DNA of 35,539 bases. Source: an uncultured Saprospiraceae bacterium (GTDB lineage Bacteria > Bacteroidota > Bacteroidia > Chitinophagales > Saprospiraceae). The notes beneath the pieces were generated by a model. That model was not told the origin of the DNA. It worked only from the letters and a program-made list of their open reading frames with translations, and did not search any database. Positions 16,963 through 25,817 of this stretch are shown piece after piece. A program made the position numbers and the translations under genes. Each line of letters begins with the position of its first letter. Positions within the stretch are counted from its first letter, which is position 1. The DNA lies in contig CALKXE010000166.1 in assembly GCA_938003955.1 (NCBI GenBank), positions 1 to 35,539 on the forward strand, read 5' to 3'.

Positions 16963-17131
16963 AGTAAAAAAGATCCAAACTTTTGACTACCTCTCCGCAA
17001 GCGGATGGCGCTTTCGCCAAAATTTTCCCAACCTAAAAGTCGGAAATCGGATCTTTTTTGTCATAAGGCGTTTTTATGCAAAAACATCCTTTTTATGACC
17101 CCGAAGCAAACATCGGAGAATTTAAGTATTA
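16963..17131. repeat. 169-bp structured intergenic repeat, copy 2
   Basis: The second copy of the element at 15768-15936. The outer arms AAAAAAGATCC and GGATCTTTTTT pair perfectly over 11 bp. Inside are the hairpins TCCGC-AA-GCGGA and TGGCG-CTTT-CGCCA; the latter keeps its stem while its loop differs from copy 1. The 3' part again has GTTTTT-ATGC-AAAAAC. It overlaps the first codons of the O-antigen ligase gene: the ATG at 17095 and about 12 codons after it lie within the repeat. Confidence 0.85.
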
Positions 17132-18339
17132 CAAAATACTTCCTCTGGATCTCAATGATCTTCATGATCTCCTTGATCTATTCTCGGTTTATGGTATCGG
17201 TTTCTATGATCTTGATGGTCATATTGGCTATAGTCAAGTCTAGAGAAGGTTATAATTTATCTTCCTTTTGGAAGAATCTTCCTTATTCAGGTTTAGTCTT
17301 GGTTTTTGGAATTATAGCTTTATCTGGAATTAATAGTGAGGATAGCGGTGCTTGGCTCAACCAAATAAAACTAAAACTACCTTTTCTAATACTTCCCATT
17401 GCATTTTATATACTGAAGCCCGTTGACAATCAAACGCACCGGTGGGTTCACTTAGGACTTATTGGTGTAATACTTCTAAGTTCTTTTCAGGTAATTGGAA
17501 ATTTTGTACTCGATTTTGAGGCAATAAGTAGCGGTATCAATAAAGGAAAATCAATCCCTACTCCGATAGATCATATACACTACAGTATTATTCTAGCATA
17601 TGCTACAGTATCATGCTTTGTGCTTGGAGTACTAGAATCAAAACGAAAGTGGCAAGTTCTTCTAATTTTAATAGGAGTGTTCTTATTCGGATATTGTCAT
17701 TTCTTATCTGTTCGTACTGGCTTAGCTTTATGTTATGCGGGTATTGGTGTTACACTGTTGTGGTATGTTATTGCAAAAAAGAAATATATAATTGGACTAT
17801 CCATCTCTGCACTAATCGTAGTTCTTCCGTTTATTGCTTATCATACAATCAAACCATTTCATAATAAAGTACAATACATGATGTGGGATATCGAACAGTA
17901 TCAAAAAGGAAATGGAAAAAATTATTCGGATTCTGAAAGACTAATGTCTTATGAAATTGCCATTGATTTAATAAAAGATGCTCCAGTAATAGGCCATGGA
18001 ATCGGAGACCTAAGACCACTAACAACCCAGAAACACAAAGAGAAATATGGTGTAAAGGAAAAGTATATTTATCCTCATAATCAGTATCTGTACATACTTA
18101 CTGCAGTCGGAATACTTGGCGCACTCCTTTTCTTTTTTGGGCTATTTTGTCCAATACTATTTGCAACGGATCGAAATATATTTTTAGTGTTAATTTTTAT
18201 AATGTTAGCTCTTTCTTTTCTTGTTGAAAACACAATCCAACGTGCCGTTATTACTGCATTTTTCTTATTCTTTATACTATTGAATTTGGGGTTTAGGTCT
18301 CCAACAAAGGTAGATCTAAGCACTGACATGAAGAATTAA
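17095..18339 (+). CDS. O-antigen ligase family (Wzy_C) polytopic membrane protein
   Basis: The open frame extends up to 17005, but those 30 codons lie wholly in the 169-bp repeat. I place the start at the ATG at 17095 (414 residues); an internal Met before the first helix is possible too. The protein has about ten membrane helices with a long periplasmic loop at about residues 270-340. The loop holds the Wzy_C-type signature: SERLMSYEIAIDLIKDAPVI, then IGHGIGDL, then IYPHNQYLYILTAVG. Family members join O-antigen or other glycans to lipid A core or proteins, or polymerise repeat units. The only glycan-related neighbour is the methyltransferase, so the acceptor is unknown. It converges with the PH-domain gene, with 9 bp between the stop codons and no obvious terminator. 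Confidence 0.85.
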   Translation: MTPKQTSENLSITKYFLWISMIFMISLIYSRFMVSVSMILMVILAIVKSREGYNLSSFWKNLPYSGLVLVFGIIALSGINSEDSGAWLNQIKLKLPFLILPIAFYILKPVDNQTHRWVHLGLIGVILLSSFQVIGNFVLDFEAISSGINKGKSIPTPIDHIHYSIILAYATVSCFVLGVLESKRKWQVLLILIGVFLFGYCHFLSVRTGLALCYAGIGVTLLWYVIAKKKYIIGLSISALIVVLPFIAYHTIKPFHNKVQYMMWDIEQYQKGNGKNYSDSERLMSYEIAIDLIKDAPVIGHGIGDLRPLTTQKHKEKYGVKEKYIYPHNQYLYILTAVGILGALLFFFGLFCPILFATDRNIFLVLIFIMLALSFLVENTIQRAVITAFFLFFILLNLGFRSPTKVDLSTDMKN

Positions 18340-18348
18340 TCACCAATA

Positions 18349-19875
18349 TCACATCCACTTTCGTTTGTCAGTTTCTATTCTATATAAGAATTCGTCCATA
18401 ATATCTTGTACTACTCCGCTATCAATATATGGAATACCCACCTTTCCAGAAGCCGTATGTACGATTAAATTTGCTAGTCCGTTTCTTCGTTGATAGGGTG
18501 ATTGTTTTTTAGACAGAGATTGAATTTTATAGATTGGCAATAATTCAGTTTTATCTCCATAAGTACCTCCCCTGATAACTAACATTTCTTCGTTGTACCC
18601 GTATCTTTTTTTCCGAAAAGATAAATAGAATGAAAAAACTATCAATACACCAATAACACCGAAAAATACTGCTTGTGTATTCTGATTAAGAAATAGTAAC
18701 AGAGAAACCAAGCCAATAAAAACAAGAGATAATATTCCTCCATTTCGATAAAAGTAGCGTTTATCTATTCCTGAATATTTGATATTGTCAAAAGCTTTCT
18801 TCCCATACAAGGTGTTTTTTACAAGCTCAATATGTTCTTCTTTACAACTAGGTATTCTGATAGATGTTTTTTTGTTTAACACGATACTCGAAGCTTGTTT
18901 GAGCCTAAGGTCTTTGATCCCAATCAGTTTTTTAAGTGGATTGTCTCCCCATGAAACTACCTGAATTTTGTGGTCCAATGCAGAAACATCCTTTTTTGTG
19001 AATAATCCTCCATTGATCTTAAATCCGTTTTCTGATCTCATGAATTTCAAGTCGTAGTTGGTGATTACCATTTTGATCATTGAAACTATGAAAGAGAGAA
19101 GAAAGAACACTACAATTCCTAAACCAACCAAAATGAGCCCACTATTAACTTGTGACATAACCGTTTCTTCTAACTCCCCGTTGATAAGATCTTCTTGCAT
19201 TCCCATCTCTTCGATACTCGACCAGATCCACCACATAAATGCTAATATAATTCCTCCAGATCTAAGATGATTTTCTACTGCACCAGCTTTGATCAAATCT
19301 AATAAGTCAAGTTGCATGATCGTCTTAAAAACAGGTGTTGCCTTATCTTCCAATGGATTTACAAACTCTAATGAGTCGTCTGATTTTTTGGCTTGTTTTT
19401 TCTTTGATAAAAGTAAATTTCTAAGGCTATCCGCTTTTTCGTTCGATATAGCATGAAATTCAAACTCTGCTTTAGCGGAACCTGCTGTATCAATTTTTAG
19501 TCTTACTACATTAAAAATTCTATGTATAATATTCTGCTCAAAGTTTATCGTCTGAATCCTATCAAAAGGCACATTCAATTTACTTCGCTTAAAAACACCA
19601 CTTTCTATGATCAATTCATCCTCGTTGATATAGAAGTAATATCTGAAATAATTGATGATGGAATATACCATTCCCAATAAAGCAAAAACAGAAATTCCTA
19701 TCAATATATTTTTTCCTTTTCCATCAGAAAACCCCTTTCCAACTAAAAATAGAAGGATAAATGGAAAGGCCTGACGGACCAATATTCTATACGTTTTCAG
19801 TATGATTAATAGTATCGCAACTGCAGATTGTCTGGTCGGCTCAGTAAAGTCATGTGTTTGATCACTCTTCTTCAT
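18349..19875 (-). CDS. Membrane protein with repeated bacterial PH (DUF304/bPH_2) domains, YdbT-like
   Basis: The open frame reaches 19953, but the ATG at 19875 (MKKSDQTHDF) is the likelier start (508 residues). It overlaps the upstream PH-domain gene by 14 bp. Membrane helix pairs (around SAVAILLIILKTYRI, LIGISVFALLGMVYS, LVGLGIVVFFLLSFI and LVFIGLVSLLLF) alternate with bPH_2 domains such as INEDELIIESGVFKRSKLNV, NGGLFTKKDVSALDHKIQVV and EEMLVIRGGTYGDKTELLP. This is the YdbT layout; YdbS/YdbT pairs are widespread membrane proteins of poorly known function. Its overlap with the smaller PH protein argues that the two form a complex. Confidence 0.85.
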   Translation of the reverse strand: MKKSDQTHDFTEPTRQSAVAILLIILKTYRILVRQAFPFILLFLVGKGFSDGKGKNILIGISVFALLGMVYSIINYFRYYFYINEDELIIESGVFKRSKLNVPFDRIQTINFEQNIIHRIFNVVRLKIDTAGSAKAEFEFHAISNEKADSLRNLLLSKKKQAKKSDDSLEFVNPLEDKATPVFKTIMQLDLLDLIKAGAVENHLRSGGIILAFMWWIWSSIEEMGMQEDLINGELEETVMSQVNSGLILVGLGIVVFFLLSFIVSMIKMVITNYDLKFMRSENGFKINGGLFTKKDVSALDHKIQVVSWGDNPLKKLIGIKDLRLKQASSIVLNKKTSIRIPSCKEEHIELVKNTLYGKKAFDNIKYSGIDKRYFYRNGGILSLVFIGLVSLLLFLNQNTQAVFFGVIGVLIVFSFYLSFRKKRYGYNEEMLVIRGGTYGDKTELLPIYKIQSLSKKQSPYQRRNGLANLIVHTASGKVGIPYIDSGVVQDIMDEFLYRIETDKRKWM

Positions 19876-20428
19876 CGATGCCGGTTTTGATAACGATAAA
19901 GTCTTTGATTCTTGCTGCGGTTTCTGGTGACAAACCAGATATCGACAGATCACTAGATGCTCCTCCTGCTGTAAATATTTTCAGCTCTGCTAGATTATAA
20001 AATCGATCTATTGGTCCTTGAGATACTTCACAATGCTGAACTCTATTAAATGGTACAACAATCGATGACTGCCAGAATAAACCACTATTATAAACTATAT
20101 CTTTTTGCCTTATAGCGTAGCTTTTTTTCTGAAATTCAAAATATACAAATAGAATAGAAATAAGAGTGAGGACGACTAATACTAGCCAAATATATACTCC
20201 ATAATCTACCATCCATTCCACATCAAACACATATCGAAGCACTAAAGAAACGATAAGACCAACACTAAAAAATAAAACACTCCAAATGATATCAGCTTTC
20301 AATAAGTTCTTTTCCAATGGGCTATATTCCAACGTTGCCATTTGGGGTAAAGAAGCTGGAAACAGCTGCTCATTCGAGAATTCTGGGGTAGCGCCAAAAA
20401 CTTCTTCCTCTTCTAAGTATGGTGTCAT
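19862..20428 (-). CDS. PH (DUF304/bPH_2) domain membrane protein, YdbS-like
   Basis: The 188-residue product has a soluble N-terminus (about 45 residues). Two membrane helices follow (DIIWSVLFFSVGLIVSLVLR and VYIWLVLVVLTLISILFVYF). One bPH_2 domain spans residues about 105-180 (RQKDIVYNSGLFWQSSIVVP and AELKIFTAGGASSDLSISGL). It is the small partner of the YdbT-like protein encoded downstream with a 14-bp overlap. No enzymatic residues are visible. Confidence 0.85.
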   Translation of the reverse strand: MTPYLEEEEVFGATPEFSNEQLFPASLPQMATLEYSPLEKNLLKADIIWSVLFFSVGLIVSLVLRYVFDVEWMVDYGVYIWLVLVVLTLISILFVYFEFQKKSYAIRQKDIVYNSGLFWQSSIVVPFNRVQHCEVSQGPIDRFYNLAELKIFTAGGASSDLSISGLSPETAARIKDFIVIKTGIDEEE

Positions 20429-20535
20429 ATTTGATTGATTCTATATGGCAATATAATCCAATTGAAATGAGAATGATGACAATTTCGATCAGAATCTCCT
20501 ATTTGAGGACAAACAGTTATTACCCTAAACTACAA

Positions 20536-20568
20536 AGAGATCGAAGGCTTTTAAAACCATCGATCTCT
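20536..20568 (-). terminator. Hairpin downstream of the peptide-binding lipoprotein gene
   Basis: AGAGATCGA (20536-20544) pairs with TCGATCTCT (20560-20568), with two further inner GC pairs after a mismatch. On the minus strand it is followed by TTTGTAGTTT, a weak T-tract. It probably ends transcription of the gene stopping at 20587. Confidence 0.55.
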
Positions 20569-20586
20569 ATTCTTTGCCCTTGTTTT

Positions 20587-22329
20587 TTATTTAGCCAACT
20601 CGAACGTTCCTGCAAAATATCCAGGTCGTTTCATTGTACTAGATGCTTTCCAATCTTTACTTACGATTATCTTCTCTTGTGGATTATATAAGAAAATTAC
20701 TGGCTGGTCGTCATACATAACTTTTTGTAGGTCTCTATAGTATAGAGCTCTTTGAGTATCATCTTGTGTTGATCTGATGTTATCTATCAATTCATCCGCT
20801 TTTTCTGACCTGTAACTTACATCGTTTGATTTTGCTGGGTCATCGTTTTCACTGTGCCATTTCAGATAAGGATCGTCTAAGGATAAATCCTGCCCAAGTA
20901 CTAATGGAACAAGATCATAATCTCTCTTCTTAATGTTTTCTCGTTTTGTATCTCTGTATTTCTTAGTTATAATATTGATATTTATATTAACTTTTTTGGC
21001 ATTTTCTTGAAGTAATAGTCCGATATTTTTACTTAATTCTGAACCAGTTACATGAATATCAAGATCCATCTCTATCTTCTCACCATTAATTTTTTTATCA
21101 ATTATACCATCATCATTTGTGTCCTTCCATCCTTCTTTTGTAAGAATTTCTTTGGCTCCTGCAATATCAAGAGAAATCGGTGTTAATTCTTTATTATAGT
21201 AAGGCTTTTTCTCATTTATTGAACCTACTGTTTGCCTACCTAATCCACCTTCTAGGATATTTATCAACTTAGGTATATCTACTAATTTTGCCAATGCTCT
21301 TCTGACGTCCGGATCCGACAACTCCGGCTTAGAATTATTGATTGCTATATAATATAGTTTCATTAGTTCTGGAGTGAAGTATTGGAAGTCATCTTTATAC
21401 GTTTCATTCTCTTTAAGGTCGAAAAATGTACTTCCACTCATATTTGTGAATACATCAATATTTCCTTCTTTCATTTGACTGATTGTAGCTGTTTCATCCG
21501 CTATAAAGTGAAATTTTAGCTCATCTGGATTAGCCATTAAAGAAGGAATATCAGTATCTGAAGCCCAATAATTTTCTTTCTTTTCTAATATTATAAATTG
21601 ATTCGACACCCATTCTTTTAAGCGGTATGGACCAGCTCCACTTATGCTTTCTCTCGAAAATTTCACATTATTAAACTCCTTTGCAAAAGCGACCAGTTTT
21701 GGACTTACGTCAATTAAATCTTTTGCCTTATCACTATCCAATTCGGGAATTGATATTTCATCCATTGCATTCTCCGGATCATAATGATACTGAGGATAAA
21801 TTTCGACCGTAACAGCAAGTTCTTTTGCTAGTATGTAGTAATCTTTGAAGTAAAAAATAGCCTTTTTATTATTCTTAGGGTCTAATGTTACATCACTAAC
21901 ATGTTTCATGTAGGATCTATATCCAGCCGCATTTGTACTGGGGTGCTTTATTGCTTTTATCGTAAACAAAATATCTTTTGCTGTTATAGGGCTCCCATTA
22001 TCCCATTTGGCATCATCTCTTATCTCTATTGTATATTTAGTTCCTCCTTTATAAGGTCCATCCATTATTGGCTCTCCGTCTGGAATTGACTTTATGAGTA
22101 TTGGGCTCAATTCATATGTTTCAGGATGAAAATCTGCCATCGGTGCAAATATATTATGAAAAACAATACGCTCTGTCGCTCCTGGATTTAATAAAGGATT
22201 CAGCATGGTCGGCTCTTTAAGCATCGCTATGTCTAGTACGTTATCCACTACTTTCTTAGTAGTATCGCCTTTACAAGAAAGAAGAAGAAGAGAGAAAATC
22301 GCAAAAATAAATGCAAATTGTTTGTTCAT
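20587..22329 (-). CDS. Peptide-type ABC transporter substrate-binding lipoprotein (SBP_bac_5)
   Basis: The open frame runs to 22356, but the ATG at 22329 gives a proper lipoprotein signal (MNKQFAFIFAIFSLLLLSC), so I start there (580 residues). The mature protein has the DppA/OppA-type extracellular solute-binding fold: the N-terminal EPTMLNPLLNPGATERIVFH, the YTIEIRDDAKWDNGSPITAK motif that marks the family, and a C-terminal hinge region with PYLKWHSENDDPAKSNDVSY. The ligand is probably an oligopeptide, although family members also bind nickel, sugars or other solutes. No permease or ATPase genes are adjacent, so it is an orphan or uses transport components encoded elsewhere. Confidence 0.9.
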   Translation of the reverse strand: MNKQFAFIFAIFSLLLLSCKGDTTKKVVDNVLDIAMLKEPTMLNPLLNPGATERIVFHNIFAPMADFHPETYELSPILIKSIPDGEPIMDGPYKGGTKYTIEIRDDAKWDNGSPITAKDILFTIKAIKHPSTNAAGYRSYMKHVSDVTLDPKNNKKAIFYFKDYYILAKELAVTVEIYPQYHYDPENAMDEISIPELDSDKAKDLIDVSPKLVAFAKEFNNVKFSRESISGAGPYRLKEWVSNQFIILEKKENYWASDTDIPSLMANPDELKFHFIADETATISQMKEGNIDVFTNMSGSTFFDLKENETYKDDFQYFTPELMKLYYIAINNSKPELSDPDVRRALAKLVDIPKLINILEGGLGRQTVGSINEKKPYYNKELTPISLDIAGAKEILTKEGWKDTNDDGIIDKKINGEKIEMDLDIHVTGSELSKNIGLLLQENAKKVNININIITKKYRDTKRENIKKRDYDLVPLVLGQDLSLDDPYLKWHSENDDPAKSNDVSYRSEKADELIDNIRSTQDDTQRALYYRDLQKVMYDDQPVIFLYNPQEKIIVSKDWKASSTMKRPGYFAGTFELAK

Positions 22330-22567
22330 GGTAGGTATTTTATAAAATATATTCAAGCATGCATGTCGGGATAACTTTAGGTTCTTGATTGAGATTAAGG
22401 TTAAAAATAATCAATAATACCAATTCAACGAGAAGAAAAGGTTTATCATTCTTTTAATCAAGGGAAACCCCTACTATTTGGTCAATATAACAGATGTCGA
22501 TTACATATTTAAAAATATTAACATCTATGGATATGCATACAACAATAATACTTCGTTTCTTTGTGCT

Positions 22568-23635
22568 ATGACATTACTATTAATTTACGCAGCAATATCA
22601 ATCTGTTTTTCATTTCTATGTTCGATATGGGAAGCCGTACTATTAAGTATCACGCCTTCATTTGTTAATACGGAATTGCAAAAAGGATCCGATTTAGGAA
22701 AATCTCTTGACACATTCAAGCAGGATATAGATCGACCACTATCGGCTATACTTACATTAAATACGATTGCTCACACATTGGGTGCAATTGGTGTTGGAGC
22801 CGCAGCAACTACTGTTTTTGCTGACCAAGAACCTGTTGGGGGATTTTTATCTTGGGATATGATTGTAGCAGTTGTGATGACGCTATTAATCTTATTCTTA
22901 TCAGAAATAATCCCAAAAACGATAGGTGCAAACAACTGGAAGAGCCTCGCTCCTTTCACTGTGAAGTCACTTTCATTTCTTCTAAAAGTACTAGCCCCAT
23001 TAATCTGGGTTTCTCAATTGATAACTAAAAGTTTCAAAAAGGAAAAAGGAAAAGGAGTTCTTACAAGGACTGACTTCTTAGCTCTTGCCAACGTAGGTAT
23101 GACCAGTGGTGCACTCGAAGCATCAGAATCATCAATTATATCTAACCTATTAGGCATGGATACGCTCAAGGTACAAGATGTAATGACACCAAGAACGGTG
23201 ATGCAGATGAAAGATGAAAATATGACGATGCAATCGTACTACGATACACACAAACCAATGAGATTCTCAAGAATTCCAATTTTTAGTGGAAAACCTGATT
23301 CTATTACTGGTATGGTGCTCAAAGATGATATCCTTACTAATATGGTCGAAGGGAATAATGAAAAGACACTATTAAGTATAAAAAGGGACGTCAAAATGAT
23401 CCATCAAGATAAAACGCTCAAGGAGTTGTTTAACTTTCTTACCGATGATGATACCCATCTTGCAATAGTCCATGATAACTACGGGAGTGTCACTGGTGTT
23501 GTAACAATGGAAGACATGTTAGAAACCATTCTAGGAATGGAAATCGTAGATGAGTCAGATAAAGTAGCTGATCTGCAACAACTCGCGCGTAAAAGCTGGG
23601 AAGAGAGAGCTAAAAAACTAGGAATCATAGAATAA
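22568..23635 (+). CDS. CNNM/DUF21-CBS membrane protein (HlyC/CorC family), short form
   Basis: The frame is open from 22478, but the ATG at 22568 (MTLLLIYAAISICFSF) fits the membrane start (355 residues). The N-terminal DUF21/CNNM domain has helices including NTIAHTLGAIGVGAAATTVF and VVMTLLILFLSEIIPKTIG, with the conserved EIIPK. Two CBS domains follow (VMTPRTVMQMKDENMTMQSY, then TLKELFNFLTDDDTHLAIVH and GVVTMEDMLETILGMEIV). The protein ends right after the second CBS domain and lacks the C-terminal CorC_HlyC domain found in many relatives. Family members are linked to Mg2+ or Co2+ transport. The GT-C/TPR gene follows 32 bp downstream and may be co-transcribed. Confidence 0.85.
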   Translation: MTLLLIYAAISICFSFLCSIWEAVLLSITPSFVNTELQKGSDLGKSLDTFKQDIDRPLSAILTLNTIAHTLGAIGVGAAATTVFADQEPVGGFLSWDMIVAVVMTLLILFLSEIIPKTIGANNWKSLAPFTVKSLSFLLKVLAPLIWVSQLITKSFKKEKGKGVLTRTDFLALANVGMTSGALEASESSIISNLLGMDTLKVQDVMTPRTVMQMKDENMTMQSYYDTHKPMRFSRIPIFSGKPDSITGMVLKDDILTNMVEGNNEKTLLSIKRDVKMIHQDKTLKELFNFLTDDDTHLAIVHDNYGSVTGVVTMEDMLETILGMEIVDESDKVADLQQLARKSWEERAKKLGIIE

Positions 23636-23667
23636 GTGATGCCCCACAACAACTAAGAAAACCAAGA

Positions 23668-25587
23668 ATGGCAAAAAGTAAAAAAAAGAAGATTGCTGCA
23701 AAAGTCGCAGCCAAGCCGATCATTACTCCTACTAAAAAGGTAATTGTTGAGACTATACCTTTCTATAATTCAAATTTTTGGAATGAGAATTGGTGGAAAG
23801 CTCTTTTGATTTTTTTACTCCCTTTTGTACTTTATTATCAATCAACAAATTTTGGTTTTGTTCTAGATGATCAAATCGTCTTTTCGGAAAATAAATTTAC
23901 TAAAAAGGGTTTTGCAGGCATTGGTGATCTATTGACTACCGAGAGTATGACTGGTTATTTCGGTGAGCAAAAAGATCTCGTAGAGGGCAATAGATATAGA
24001 CCGTTGTCTCTTATTACATTTGCTATAGAATACGGCATCGTAGGCAAACTAAAACCAGGCCTCAGCCATTTCATAAACATCTTACTTTATGGATTGACAG
24101 GTTTATTACTGTTTAGAGTATTGACTATGATGCTTCGAAAACGGGCTGCTGTCACTTGGTGGTTAGCCATTCCCTTCTTAACAAGCCTATTGTATATCGC
24201 ACACCCTATACACAGCGAAGCTGTAGCGAATATTAAAGGTAGAGATGAAGTTATGGCATTATTACTTTCATTGGCGACTTTGTATGGTGTCTTAAGATAC
24301 ATGGACAAAAAGAGCATTACTTGGTTAATAACATCATGTGCTTTATTCTTTTTGGCACTACTATCAAAAGAAAATAGTATTACCTTTTTGGCCGTCATCC
24401 CACTTACTGTATATTTCTTTTCGGAGTACAAATGGAAACCAAATCTCATAGCACTAGGGGCACTTATTGTTACCACAATCGCCTATTTAGTGCTCCGATT
24501 TACTTCTGCCGGTATTCCGGAATTTGGCGCCGAGATCAATGATCTCATGAACAACCCATTTCTTGGTATGACTGGAGGTGAGAAATTAGCTACGATCATG
24601 TTTACACTTTATAAGTATATACAACTCTACTTATTTCCTCATCCATTAAGTCATGATTACTATCCATATGCTATTCCAATATTGGGCTGGGGGGACTTCA
24701 GATCATTGGGATCGCTGTTTCTTTATCTAGTTCTTGGAATATGGGGCATATTGGGATTAAAAAAGAAGAAATTATCAAGTTATGCTATACTTTTCTATCT
24801 AGCGACTTTGACTATAGTATCCAATATTGCTGTCAATCTAGGTACGTTTATGAATGAGCGATTCATTTACATGGCTTCAGTAGGACTTGCCCTTTTTATC
24901 TCATATTTAATTAGTGAAAAAATAGGTAAATGGAAAGGAAGCACTGGTATAGTAATAGCCACGGCACTATCTGGCATTATGCTAGCAGGTTACTGTGTCA
25001 AAACAATCAGTAGAGTACCTGCTTGGGAAAGTGCATTATCCCTCAATACCTCTGCGGTAAAAAATGGGACCAATAGTGCTCGAGCTAATTCATTCATGGC
25101 TACAGCTCTTTATAATGAAGGAAAAGAAAGTACAGATTCTGACAAGTGGGATAAACTACAAGAAGGGTACAAATACGCTACTAAAGCTGTAAAAATACAT
25201 CCATCTTATCAAAATGGAAACTTAATGAAAGCCGGTATCGCTGCTGAGCTATATAAGAAAGATAGGGACGAAAAATTACTCTTAAGTCGATTTGCAGAAG
25301 TTATGAGAAAACGTCCTGATGTATCGTATATTAATGAATATATGGACTATCTCGAGAACAGAACGAATGATATGGATTATCTCCTTAATTGGTATGCTGA
25401 TGTAAGTATAAATGATGTACTAAATAAAGCGAATAGACCAAATTGGGCACTCCACTATCTAAACAGAGCTTATTCTATTGATAAAACTAATAAGAAAGTC
25501 TTAGAAGGAATATCGTTGGTGTATAGTGTCCTTGGAGATACCAATAAATCTAATTCATTTAAATCAATGGCCGAGCAACAGAATTAG
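23668..25587 (+). CDS. TMTC-like GT-C glycosyltransferase with TPR region
   Basis: The 639-residue protein has a Lys-rich N-terminus and about ten membrane helices (residues 40-440), then a soluble helical TPR-like tail (residues about 450-639, with YKYATKAVKIHPSYQNGNLM and ALHYLNRAYSIDKTNKKVLE). After the first helix, FGFVLDDQIVFSENKF carries the acidic DD pair typical of GT-C enzymes. HPIHSEAVANIKGRDEVMAL matches the HPxHxExVxxIxGRxE signature of TMTC/DUF1736 proteins. Such proteins transfer mannose or other sugars from a lipid-linked donor to proteins in the periplasm. Donor and acceptor here are unknown. Confidence 0.8.
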   Translation: MAKSKKKKIAAKVAAKPIITPTKKVIVETIPFYNSNFWNENWWKALLIFLLPFVLYYQSTNFGFVLDDQIVFSENKFTKKGFAGIGDLLTTESMTGYFGEQKDLVEGNRYRPLSLITFAIEYGIVGKLKPGLSHFINILLYGLTGLLLFRVLTMMLRKRAAVTWWLAIPFLTSLLYIAHPIHSEAVANIKGRDEVMALLLSLATLYGVLRYMDKKSITWLITSCALFFLALLSKENSITFLAVIPLTVYFFSEYKWKPNLIALGALIVTTIAYLVLRFTSAGIPEFGAEINDLMNNPFLGMTGGEKLATIMFTLYKYIQLYLFPHPLSHDYYPYAIPILGWGDFRSLGSLFLYLVLGIWGILGLKKKKLSSYAILFYLATLTIVSNIAVNLGTFMNERFIYMASVGLALFISYLISEKIGKWKGSTGIVIATALSGIMLAGYCVKTISRVPAWESALSLNTSAVKNGTNSARANSFMATALYNEGKESTDSDKWDKLQEGYKYATKAVKIHPSYQNGNLMKAGIAAELYKKDRDEKLLLSRFAEVMRKRPDVSYINEYMDYLENRTNDMDYLLNWYADVSINDVLNKANRPNWALHYLNRAYSIDKTNKKVLEGISLVYSVLGDTNKSNSFKSMAEQQN

Positions 25588-25817
25588 TGGAGTTTACTAG
25601 AAAGAAAAATAGCAATATCTATGGCCTACACCAAAGAGTATATGTACCCAGGCATTTGTAATTTCAAGCGGTAATCTCCAATTTATCAAACTTGTATTGT
25701 TATCTTTACTAGATATATTTCTATAAAAATCAATTACATATTATAGGATCACAATTACAACCAAGTAGGAAATCATGATATTTTCATGCTTTCCATACAG
25801 CTAATTTTCGATAAACA

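Noticed and set aside
17005..17094. Upstream extension of the O-antigen ligase gene
   Set aside because: These 30 codons lie wholly inside the 169-bp repeat and are not hydrophobic like the start of this membrane family; copy 1 is open in the same frame without any ligase gene.
15768..17131. Integron attC sites or CRISPR repeats
   Set aside because: The copies lack the core GTTRRRY/RYYYAAC pairs at their ends, there is no integrase, and two 169-bp copies spaced by a gene do not fit a CRISPR array.
24087..24476. 129-codon minus-strand frame inside the GT-C/TPR gene
   Set aside because: It lies wholly within a well-supported gene on the other strand and has no recognisable features.
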